Part shown: positions 12,240-25,300 of the stretch, piece after piece
How positions within the stretch are numbered: position 1 is the stretch's first letter
Layout of the letters: each line of letters starts with the position of its first letter
From: Saturnia japonica
Taxonomy: Eukaryota; Arthropoda; Insecta; Lepidoptera; Saturniidae
Direction: 5' to 3'
Length of the DNA: 64,000 nucleotides
Assembly: GCA_033032175.1 (NCBI GenBank)
Contig: CM065309.1
Location: 16,926,001-16,990,000, forward strand
Made by a program: the position numbers and the translations under genes
Notes under the pieces: generated by a model
What the model saw: the letters and a program-made list of their open reading frames with translations, nothing else
The model's database searches: none
What the model was told of the DNA's origin: nothing

Positions 12240-13369
12240 ATGGCAGGGATATGGGTCCACGCGGTGGTCGCCGCGTTATCCCTGGCGGCTACCCAAGCAT
12301 ACTTGATCATCATCCCGGACACTGCACCTCCAGGACATGTCGTACTAGATGCAGCTGTTTACAAACTTGGCTCCGAACGCACTTACACAATAGATGTCCA
12401 TCGCACTGCAAACTTCGTTCATCATATCTTAAGAGTCAACAGAACAAGCGGTCTCGTCACGCTAAGGAAACGACTACGATGCGATGGTGTGCTGTATCCA
12501 AACCTTTTCACTTTCTACGTAGACTCCACTTCGGAACGTATACGCGACATAGACTACTACAGTCTACCAATCAGAATCCTCGTTTCAGGAGAAGACTGCA
12601 GTAGACGTCGCTCGGATTTATATGATATAGATTTCGATAGAGTCTATGATCAGAACGATGCCGCCTTACAATATGAAGATGAGATAATAAGAGATAAAAG
12701 AGAAGTGGTATATAAAGAGAGTATAGACTGGAGGCTATTGGAAGATGAAGAAGTATTCTCTAGTCAATATAATGTGCTTTCCACGGCATATCCGTGGTCA
12801 AATGCTATATTCGAAGATTATGTAGTTAGTAATAAAAGTAGGGAAAAACGATCTCACAGTTTATTACCGTTTGACATGGCTATAGATGTAAAAATAGCTG
12901 AAGCTAAACAATGGATTTCGGAAACATACGCGAGCTTCGCAATACCAACAACGGATCGATGGCAAGGGATTTGCCTCAAAAGATCGCAGTTCGTGAATTC
13001 TTTAACGGCTTTCTTGCCTCGGACGGTTCAACGGATGTGTAAAGTTCAATTCTTGGATGTAAGCGATCCTCGATTTATGATAGAGACTAGTCAAGGTGAT
13101 CTTGTCGCTAGTGACGACGTCTGCATACAAGAACCGATGTGGAAAGTTTCAGTTTTATTCACATTCAACTGTGATAAGACTAACATCATTGATTCTGATC
13201 ATAGACTAAAGATCGTGTACCATCATCAGGAGTTAAACGATACAGATATTGCCAGAAGAGTAAAAAGAGAATTACGAAACCAGTCACCGTATTTTGAACA
13301 GGCTTTATACGTGGCTTCTGTAGCTGAAGAACAACCTCCAGGAGTAATAGTTACTACAGTTCGAGCAAG
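12240..13369 (+). CDS. stan: stan exon 1: signal peptide, N-terminal region, start of EC1 (aa 1-376)
   Basis: Starts at the first in-frame ATG, followed by a hydrophobic leader (AAT-Q-A cleavage-type end near residue 20). The long acidic N-terminal region carries furin-type motifs RDKR (151-154), REKR (201-204) and RVKR (340-343), the last just before EC1. Potential N-glycosylation occurs at NRT and NKS. The exon ends in the EC1 stretch [10 protein letters not shown] before donor GTGAGT at 13370, phase 2. Intron 1 (13370-15529) holds a decayed LINE piece and repeats described separately; I see no other gene in it. Confidence 0.5.
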
Positions 13370-16300
13370 GTGAGTGAGATTATTTAAATTAATTTAAATG
13401 ACAGCTATTTCTGAGCCAATTACGAGGTCCCAGGAAAATTATTTTTTATGGTAATTTACACAGATTAGAGAAAATGTAATCTGTGGTAATTTTTTTTTTG
13501 TGTTTAGTGTAATATTATAAAATTATGAAACGTATAAAATTAAAATATAATTAATGAAATAATGTAGGTTACATTCGTAGTTTTATGAAATGTGTTCAAG
13601 AATACATCACTAAAATGATCTCCAGATGTGAGCTCTAATGCGATAAATATCATAAAAAGTAGCTTTAATATTGAATAAATAAAAGGAGTTCTTGTATTAT
13701 ATTTAAATAAGTAGATGGGCCCGCGGCTCCGGAAGCATTTATTACACAGTTATTATTTTCATCTCATAATTTATGATGATTATGAAATGAAATCATTTTC
13801 TGAAAGTATTCTTGATACTTCTTTTATCCTACCAATTGTTCTATGACATATAGAGTATATGTTTCCGTTACGCGGGGTCGGCTTTCCCAATCATGCGACG
13901 CCATTTATTTTGGTCTTGTGCTTGACCTTCCGTAAGTCGCATCACCCTATGTCCTTCTGTAACTTCGTCATCAATATCGTTTGAGTTTCTCTTCTTCTCT
14001 TAGTTTTTATTGCCATGGAAAAACACTTTTTCACGACATGGTCATCTGTTCATCGGAGTACTTGACCGTACCATCTCAGTTTGGACTTTTCTACTTTATC
14101 CACTATTTCTGCAACTTTGAAGCTCCCTCTAATATGTTCGTTGCGCGCCTTGTCTCTGAGTGTGACTTCTCCTGTCCATCATAACATAACTGCGCATTTC
14201 CATATACTCCCTTTATTTACAGATAATCATAAAATTTGGTATAAATGATATTGCCTATTGCTAATATTCGAATGATATTTCCATAAACCAATTTTTCATT
14301 TAAGTCCAGACATACAAACAGGTAAACAAAAAAAATTCTAAAAATGTCATAATCGAGATCATTTGCCTATAGAATCACAATCAGACTATCACAAAATTTG
14401 GAAAAAAAATTACAAGTCCAGACAAATTTGCAGATTTATTAATATAGAGAAATCTGCAAGGTACAGACGAAAGCCCACAATGTCCAGTAGACCTAATAAA
14501 CAATATATCTTAATTGACTTTTAGCTCGTTTGCTGTCTTACAAATCTTATTTTATCTTTACCAGTTCTATTGTTATGAATAGCGGAGTACGCCCAGTAAC
14601 AAGTCAGTTCAATTTACACAGATGATAGTGTTTTTTACTGTCGATCGTTACCCGCATACTTACAATGTACAACAGAATTTTTTGCGACACTCATAATAAA
14701 TATTTCTTATAATAATAAAAATTGATAAAATGCAGTTTTCTTTAGCATAACTGTGTTGTCGAACTGATCGTCGTATTGCAAGATTTATCACGTACGTCCA
14801 CAAGTTTCTATTATCGAAAAATTTATTGTAAAATAATATTTTACCGCCAGTTATATTTATGTTACTTCGAAAATTAGCTTTACTTATATAATTATAATAT
14901 TATTAGCATTACATATTATATTAAATTTTATAACTTCTAACTACTTATTACTAGGCACGGTTCCGTATGCGATCCCAGCGAAACGATCCAAAGTTAGATA
15001 TTCAAAACCGTAAGTGGTATTTGTTTGATAGTTTAAATTTAAGAAATTTATATGATTTATTGTATAATTTTTTATACTACAAAGGTGGCAAACAAGCATA
15101 CTGCCCGCCTAATGGTAAGTGGATACCGTAGCTTATGGACGCTTGTAATACCATAGGCATCACTAGTGCGTTTGCCGACCTTGATTCCCCCTATCCCAAG
15201 GAGCTCTTGAAACCCTACTCACCACAGTAACACAACACAGGGTTATTTGGCTGCGATCTTTTGTAAGGCGGACCTGTATTTAACGAGTTGGGCTGCCCAA
15301 AGTAGAGAGAAATCTTCAAATAAATTTTACTGTGCCTACCTCTTTTAAATTAATTATCTTAAGATTGGTCTCTAGAATTATTTTAGCGAAGTAATAATTC
15401 ACTAAGGTAGGTATCTATTTTATTATCATATTCATTTAAGCCAGAAAGTAAATTACAGGAAAATCATGAAATTCTGCACTGAAGAAAGTGAGGACATATC
15501 AAATGAATAATTTCGAATGTTTTTTTTAGGGATCCAGAAAATAGTCCAGTCACATACTCGATGTCAAGTCTCCTTGACTCTCGCTCTGCAGGTATGTTTG
15601 CAGTCGACACCAGGTCAGGCACGGTCACCACCCAGGCTAAACTTGATAGAGAACGTTTGGACGTGCATTATTTCAGAGTTGTCGCCCAGGATGATACATT
15701 TCCTCCTAGAAGTGGAACAACAACACTTCAGGTATTATATTACAATAAGTCTTCCACGTAGTTGAGTTATCAAGATATTTTATTTGTATACAAGTAATTT
15801 ACTTAAATACATGTTCAATTCCAACGGAGTTTACTATTTCAATTATGGCGTTGCAGATTACTAGTAATAGAAAATGATTTTAATACAAAAGCAAACCATG
15901 GATCAGTAGTATTACCTAAACTATTCTCGTCAAGAATAAAAAGAGCTTTTTTAAGAAATAAATTTAATGATTAATCCTACTTTTATTATTATACACAATA
16001 ATTAAACAACACAATAGAACAAGTAACAAAATATCCTCAAGTTACCGTAGGACCGTTATAATACAACCCCATTTCATATTGATAAGCTTTTGTAATCATA
16101 CACTATTAACTTGTTATTGTCCCATTATTCTAAGGCCTTCTTTTGATTCCTGACTGACCTTTGAAAGGTTTGCGTCATATTTGATACAATAGAATATTCC
16201 ATTTAATCTTTATTATGCTTTGGGAATGATTGTTTCTATAAATTTATTTAGAATTATAAGAATAAATCATAGAGCAATAAATGAAAAATGAATTTTGTCT

Positions 16301-19300
16301 TCAGTAATGATAAAATTTCCAATAAATGAGATGAATGTATATTTCGATCAGAAATTTCTCATATAAATTTTCTTCCAGATCAATGTTTTAGATTGTAATG
16401 ACCATTCTCCAGTATTTGAAATGCAGCAGTACGAAGCTTCAGTTAGGGAAGGTGCTAGTCAAGGAACAAATGTGCTAACTTTAAAGGCTACTGATCAAGA
16501 TATTGGAAAAAATGCCGAAGTACGTAATTTTATTCATATTAGGCGATTTCTGCAGTATTGCAGTAAATTACAAAACACAAGTTGAAAGTAAAGAATATGA
16601 TTTACAAAATTTGGCTTTATTTTTCATATTTGCAAGAAAAACTATATAGGGTTCAAAATCAGTCACATCCAGTGCGTAAAAATTTCCCTATTGGGAAATG
16701 TCTTTGTAATATTGTTTTTTATTTTTCACATATTTGCATTATAAAAAAAACAACCGAAATTCCCTTTTAATAACAGATTTCAAAAAAAGGAGGTTATCAA
16801 ATCGACACGTGTGTAAGTAATATTCTTGGATCTCCAACATATTCATATTATTCACGTAATTATGATAATCTATTAGGACTTCCGAACAAATTTACAAATT
16901 TTTATAGGTGCCACGTATTTCTCTGAAACCATTAGTTGGATTGTGACCATTTTAAATATATACTGGCACCGACCTCAAAAAATATTTTAGTCCTTTAATT
17001 TGGATCGTACGTACTGTTGATTTCGTGTATAAAATATTATTTCATAATTTTCAGTTAATTCATTTTGAAGCCGATTTAATTTTTTTTAATATCAGATTGG
17101 TTTGATATATATGTAGTAAGTATTATAAAAAGATGCAGCAAATGCTCAAGAATATTGTAAAAATTGGAACTTTCCAGTTTTTTTTTTTTTTATATTTTTT
17201 TGTTGCATTGCAAAGTGACGGCACTGTGCCTGATAGTAAAAACAGTAAAATTTAAAATAATAACGGCTTTCGAGAGATCTACAATCCATCGCTTTTCGAT
17301 GTTGTCATGGGCCTCAAAGCATCTGGGCAGCTGGAAATACTGAATATACTGGCTGATGCCGAAACACGACAAATTAAAAAGTCACTGTGAAGAGTTCATC
17401 GCTATATGAAGAGTTTATGATTATATGCATGGTGGTCGCACCCAGTCAAGTACAGATCCCTACCACCCCGTTTGATACTGGAAATATACCGGTTGATCCT
17501 GGAACGCGACATACCTAAGTGTGACATTATGGCGAGATTGTTTCTTACCACCTTACAAATCACACATCTTTTACATAATCACACTATATGGCAGTAGTAT
17601 TTGACGTTCTTCTTCTTCTTACTTCTTAGGACCTAAATTAAATAAAGTTTTTATTTTTTATTTTGATTTATCTTTTTTATAATATAATTTACTAAGAAAT
17701 TTGTTTAATTTTTTAGGTGGAATATTTTATAGAATCAGTAACTGCGGATAGCTTACACCCTGATGAAAATGACTCATTAAATACGGAAGCTGAACAGTAT
17801 GAATCGTCAGATGTATTTCGAATAGACGGAAGAAGTGGAGCATTACTGACCAGATCACCGTTAGACCGGGAGAAAGTGTCCCGATACACTGTGATTGTGA
17901 AGGCAATGGACCAGGCCAGCCCAGTATCAGATAGATTATCAACTACGTGAGTTCAAATCGGAATATAATTACATATACATAATAGGGACGACATAGCATT
18001 GTATTGCGAATATTGGGAAAAGGCGTTCCTCTGACTGAAATGACTTATCTCAGCGTAAAGCTCGATTCCCCAGATGTTTTTTCACTACTTGCGAAATTTC
18101 AATTTTATTTTCTAAAATTTATCTTCTCACCGGATTCACCAGTCTCTTTATATATATTATTTTTATAATAGCACGGTAAATCGACGGTACGGTAAGCACG
18201 GAACAATTATAAAACAACGGTGACTACCGAGAGATCGTAAACCATCGACGGCTGCCGCTGTCATGCCGACCCGCATTCATTTAACTGGATATGGATAGGC
18301 TTATCTCGAAACGCGACACGTAAAAACAAGTCACTATGACGGGCTTTCGACTTTCGACCCAGTCGGGGAAAAAAACACTACCGCCACTATCGCCATTTCC
18401 TCGTTCGTTGCTCAGCAGGGTTCACCACGTGCAGGTGAGGTTTGCTTGAGCGTCTTAGAGCAGAAGATGTAATTCGACACCCCATTACACCTCGAAATGG
18501 CTAGAATCCTGAGCAATCACACCTGAAGTTACGTTATGGATTTATAGGTTCTTCTACGTCTTTATCATACTTTGATTTGCTCTTTTTGTAACGACATGTT
18601 AAATCACTTTAGCTAATGATTGATTATAACCTTTATTACAGTGCAACTGTCCATGTGAATATTTTGGATGACAACGATAATTACCCGCAGTTCAGTGAGA
18701 AAACTTACACAGTCACTGTAGATGAGGACATTAGTGTAACAGATAACCCTGTCATCGCAAGGATCAAGTAAGTGAATGTTTAGTTTCGATGTGAAGTTTC
18801 TAATTTTATGTAGGTTTTTGACTCATTCAAACCTACACAGAGCTAAAACAGTTGGGTTTATGATCTGGAAAATCTAGGGATTTTTCTATTAAAGGCTTCT
18901 ATTTAAAAAAGATTTTTTATTTTCATTACAACTCTAAGGTTATGAAATAGGTGTAAAAAGTCTTTTGTTCATTAATAATTTCTCTGTTTATGACGTCATA
19001 ATATATTTTTAGATATTTCTTTTAAAATGAAGTTGTGTTTCATCTTTTTGTAAAAATCTAACCTTATGAACTTGATAATTTGATTTTAGATTGAGAATAG
19101 ATGATAATTAATGGTTGTGTAGGAAGTTTAAGATAACAAACATAATTTTTATAAAAAAATTAATCCTTAGATTTCCACAATGTCTTAAAATATAATAATA
19201 ATAATTTTTAAATTGTTTAAATTTTGAATATTTTGACAACTTAATTTTAAAATAATTTAAAAGTTGTAATTTATTTTTCCCCGCGAACATACATACTTTC

Positions 19301-22300
19301 TTTATAATATTTTTGCAATTGAACCGATCTCAATTCTAATACATCGAAAGGTTAATTTATACTTCACTTACACACAATAGAGTTTATACATTTTCAAGTA
19401 GATAATAACAGTTCTTCACAAGCGGATAAGAATGCTTTTAACAAACCTTTTAACACGACATGGAGGTAAGGATAAAATTCTGAAAAAATTCCATCGACTA
19501 TTATTTTATGTTAGTATTGTATAATTAAATGCGTAATTATAAGTAGTAGCGGTCACCCAATGATCGAAATTCAACCAGCGACTTTTTAATCATAGACTAT
19601 TTTCTATTTGACATTTGCAGTATGAACCTAAACAATGAATATTATATCCTTTGCTGTCACTTTTCATTGAGTGACAATGTCAAAATTTTGGGGGGGGTTT
19701 AAGTTCAATGACACTTCGAGTTAGGAATCGCAGTATTAATTTATTTAATTTAATATATTAGTAACAGATATTATAGATAAATTTTAGCTTTCTGCACTCC
19801 TTCTCCATATAAACTTTAACCATGCCAAATCTCACAGTCTTCCGTGCACGCAATACGCATAAAAAGGTGTCGAAAGTTAATGCTTCACGTATTAATATAT
19901 TGATGATTCTTGGATTTATTCGTTTCTCACTTATAAGTTCATTTTTATCTTCTTGCTGAATATTATTTAGTGGTCGAGTTGCATTAATAAAATTCTATAG
20001 GTTGGGGTTGTATTTTCGCAACCAGATCAAATTTTCTGTTTAATCACATTTGGCTATTTCAGTTTAGATAAGCAAGTTTCTTTCATGAATCAGTGCATTT
20101 TTATATTCATATAGTTATATAGACATAATATAATTATATTAAAAATCTTATAATCACATCCATAACTCTTTTTGTGTAGAGCAACAGATGCAGATGTCGG
20201 TCCTAACGCGGCAATAAGATACGCTATTATCGGTGGGAATACCCAGATGCAGTTTTCTATCGACAGCCTGAGCGGGGACGTGTCTCTGGTCAAGCCTCTG
20301 GATTACGAACAAGTCAGGAGTTATCGACTTGTTATTAGAGCTCAAGGTTTGTTACTAGAAACATTTCGTTATACAACTTCGCTTACTTAATCTTTTTATA
20401 TGGTCTTGGTATTTGCTGTATAATTGTAAAACTACTTCAGACCGTTGGCGTAGGTATCGATGTAGTGGGATCGAATTTTACAATTATTCTGATTTTATTA
20501 GTAGGTAATTATAAACATGGTGTTGAATTTATAGCCTGTTGTTATTTCGGCACGTACAAAAAGTTATCTTCGATATCTTTGCCGTTCTGTGAAGCTGTGG
20601 AACTGTCTCCCGGCTAGTGAACTCCCTCCTACCTATAACACGGAGACTGGAGTTCTTCAAGCACAACGTGAAGAGACATTTGAGCAAGCCGGTATAACAG
20701 GGACGACTGATGATGGATTATAGATCCCACGGTAGTCGCCGATGTTATTGGATTGCAATGTGCTTACCATCAAAAGTCACGTTTGCCGTGTCACGATGAA
20801 AAAAATGATTAGCCACCACCTGAATGTTAATTTCTGTCGCCAAGCGTCTATCACCTTTCGATAGTTACACATACATAAATTGAAATAATGCATTATAATT
20901 TTTTTAACTAAATGTTTCAATTCCAGACGGAGGTAGTCCATCTCGCTCTAACACGACTCAACTTCTGGTAAACGTGAAGGATGTAAACGATAACGCTCCG
21001 AGATTTTACACCTCATTATTTCAAGAGACAGTTAGCGAAAATGTTCCAGTTGGATACAGTATTGTCAGAGTAAGTCTAATTTACAACATTATGTATACTA
21101 TAATAAATATTATATAGCTCAAGAGATTCTTTGTTTATGGTTGTTTCAACGTGCTAATTTCTGGAACTAACAAATTAGTATATGATATTAGCTGAGTTTT
21201 GAATTATAAGTATTTGGAAAGTGTACATTTCCAGCACGAACGAGTTTGCTGTTAGTATCTAGTCTATAAATATTATTCTTCCAAAAGGTACAAGCTTACG
21301 ATGCGGACGAAGGTGTAAACGCAGAACTGACTTACACACTGACTGATAAGGAGTATGCCGGTAATAGTGAGCTGCCCATCACCATCGACCCTCGCTCCGG
21401 TTGGGTGTACACATCTGGACAATTGGACAGAGAGACGCAGCCGAAATATCAACTGCTGGTAAGAGGGAATCACGAAGAAACGTATTTTCTTGATTAGTTG
21501 ATTGGTAATGAATTCAGACTGGTGGGACTTGAGCATAGACCTAAAGTTTTTACTCGGACTTTACATACTTACTAAGCCCATTGCTGAACCGTAACCGACA
21601 CTTAGGGCTTACTTTGATTTTTAGTTAGACCCAAAATGTAATATTTAAAGTTTGGCCTTACCTTCTATCCTTATAAATAAATTTAATTTTAAAGCTTTTG
21701 ATCAGAAGAATTTATTTTTATTAATCTGTTACAGTTTCGTTCATTACTGATTTCTGTAATTAGTAAAAAAAAACTTTTTTTGCCACATTTCATATTATGA
21801 CATATGACATTATAGAATTTGTAGATAAAATAAAGTACTCTTTGAAAGGGATTTTTTTTTTATTCAAACTATGGGGGGTGGAGGTTTTTTTTTTAGAACT
21901 GACTATACTGTTAGCCTTAGGGGCCCTGAAGCTGCTGCGGCTTTTACAGCTTCACCGAACTTGGGGGCGAGCGCAGGGGGCACTCAGCCACGAAAGTTTT
22001 GGACAACTCGCACGAGGGTGCCAGAGTGGCCGAACCTCGGCTCGGGCGGTCGTCGCGCATGCGAATAGGTTGCGATCTGGCTAATTCCCTACTCCTACAA
22101 ATTCGAGCTAACTAACATATACTCATATGCATGTTCCCTCTTCCTTGACTAACTAGCGCAAAAAAAGTTTCCTTACAGAACTTATGTACCTGTGAGGGGG
22201 TGGAGGTAAAGAGAACCATCTTATATGGGGAACAAGTTGCAAAAGAAAATGCTACTAAGGTCCAGAGTAGGCTGGGAAAATGGCGAGAAAAACTTAGAAC

Positions 22301-25300
22301 GTTAGGTTGATAATTAGTAGAACAAAAACTGAGCATTTGTTCTGCGTCTTCGGTAGTCCATCCACATTTCTCATATAGATATTTTTCATACCTCTCAAAA
22401 ACTTCAAACTACAATTCAAAAGCCATCCAAAATGGCGCTAGTGTAGCAAGAAGGAATGATACTTTTTCGTGATTATATAATTTTACTGTTGTCAAACTTA
22501 AAAGATGATTGAACAATAGGTAATGGAAAAAGTTTGTGAAGTGAAAAGTTATTAAAGTGTGTGTAAATTAAAAAATAATAACTATTGGCTTATTTTAATA
22601 ACTTTAAAATTTACCCACTTGACGCTTTTTCATACAAAAGAGATGGTTCTCTTAGTCTCTATCTTCTATAATTCAAACAACTCAACATAAGGCTCTTTTT
22701 AAAGGTGACAGCAACGGACGGCGGTACACCGGCTCGTTCAGCTACAGCATCCGTCGTGGTAGTCATCCAGGATGTGAATGACAACGATCCTGTCTTCTCT
22801 CCAGCGCAATACGAAGTAGAATTAGCTGAAGACGAACCGCCTGGGACTCCCGTCGTTACACTTACTGCCTCTGATGCCGATGAGGATAACAGGTAATATA
22901 CCAAAAACGTTTAAGTTAAGCTTCTTAGCGATAATGGCTTAATAGTTTGATCAAATCCATCGGCTTACATTCGAACCTCACAATAAGCCTAAGCTTTTGG
23001 TGTAAGAAATAATCGTGTTAAAAGTAATAGAGCTTTTTCTAATGCCCGGCTGGGTAGCTCCCACCTTCAAACTGAAAATCTGTCACTGCTATCGAAAAAT
23101 GTAAATATTTTGGCAGTTGCATATGAAAGTCATCGGACACATTATTATTAATTTAGACTTGTGAAAGATGCGGACGTCCATTTATCAGCTAGAAAAGAGC
23201 TGATAATCTTCAAATGGCTAAATAGATTTTTTTTAATCATAGCTAATTAACACACCCAATCAAGTCACCTTTCAAACAAAAACAAAGTAGATCAAAAACG
23301 GTTCAGCCATTTGGAAGTTACGATGTTACAGACTGTCGTCACACATATACACACGCTAAACTTATAACGCCCCTATTTTTGCGTCGAGGGTTAAAAATAC
23401 TACAAGAGTTATCACTATTTTTCTTGCCAGCCCTCTTTAATAAATTATCACTAAACGATTGTAATGTTTACTAAAGTGATTTTGATTGATCGGTTTTAAT
23501 TCCAGGCTTCACTACGAGATAACAGGCGGGAATACACGCGGTCGTTTCTCCATCACATCTCAAAACGGTCGAGGTTTGATCACCGTTGCCCAGCCGCTTG
23601 ACTTCAAGCAGGAGCGTCGCTACGTACTGACAGTCACGGCGACGGACTCCGGTGGGAGGTCGGACACTGCGATGGTTCATATAAACATCACTGACGCAAA
23701 CAACTACGCTCCAGTATTTGAGAATGCGCCTTACACCGCTTCCGTAAGTTTTAAACGTAGCTTTTATTATATTACACTTTGTCCACTAAACATTTATTAC
23801 CTACTAGCGGTGTGCCCGCGGCTCCGCATGCGTTTGATACTACGCAGTAGATATTTACATCCCATAATTTTATTTTTACTCATATTGTTGACAATTCGTA
23901 TACCATTTCAATTGAGGAATGGCATGTATTTCCCGTGTACAATTTTCAGTGTACAAGTTCAATTATGGTATGATGTATGCTTCCCGTCCACTGAAATCCG
24001 TTGAGTATTGATGAAAATTTGATTTGTTGTAAATTTTTTTGACAATTGTTATATTTTACTTATACTTCCCGTGTACAAAATTTCATCAAAATCTGTTATG
24101 AATTAATGGAATTTATTTTATTTATTTTTTCTTTTTTTTACGATACCTAAAAATGTTATTGGAAATTCACATAGCCCATCATTCATGAAATGATTTATAC
24201 TTTCTGTGTACAAAATTTCATAAAAAACGGTCAAACCGTTTTTGAGTTATATCCGGACATATAAACAGACAGAGAAAAATTTACTTTAACGGCATATTCG
24301 TGATTAGAGTATTGTTCATATTATAGTATGCCTAAAGGGAAATTTTGGAAAAATATTAAATTGTTATTGTTGTACAGACAGAACTACATATTTATTAATA
24401 TAGATAAGATATTTGTATTTAACTTTAACTGAAACAAAGTAAATGCAATGCGTAATTTCATATAAACTCTACTTCATGCAGGTATTTGAAGATGCTCCAG
24501 TCGGTACCACGGTTCTGGTGGTGTCAGCAACCGACAGTGATGTGGGTATCAACGCTCAAATCACATACAGCCTCAGCTCTGAGATATCGAACGAGGCAGT
24601 CGCGCACCATGATCAGCAGTTCCATATCAACCCTCAAACTGGAGCCATCACCACCAATAAACTGCTCGACAGAGAGACTATGAGTGGTGAGTCGGTGCTA
24701 CTTGTAGGAAATTAATTAAGAAAACAAAAGAACAAAAAATATTTGTAGATGATTGTAACAGGTAGAGTGGTGTAGGAAACCGATGTAATAATCTAGACAA
24801 ACGTAGGTAATATTATTGACTTATTTATTAAACTTACGTGCGCACAACCGTTGTAATTGTAATAAAAGAATGATTGCCAACAACGAAGTACATTATATAA
24901 AATAAAAGTGTTGCAAGATCTAAAGTGTTGCATTAATGTACGAGTTGATTTAGGTAAAAATTCTTAAAACGTATTCAGTTTAACATATTTTCATGTGAAA
25001 AGTAAAATAAAGAAATAATAGTTTTTTTTTTTTTTGGGCCACTCTAAATACATATTATGTATATAGTATTAGATATTAGATGGCGGTAACTGCCTACTGC
25101 ATAATATATTTTTGTTTCCAGGTTATTTACTAACGGTTACAGCCCGTGATGGAGGTGTACCTGCGCTATCCGACACCACAGACGTTGAGATCTCAGTTGT
25201 AGACGTGAACGACAACGAACCAGTGTTTAAACAACATCTTTACACTGCTACCATCATGGAGGACGCCTTAGTTGGTAATAATATCGAACATTAAAAATGT

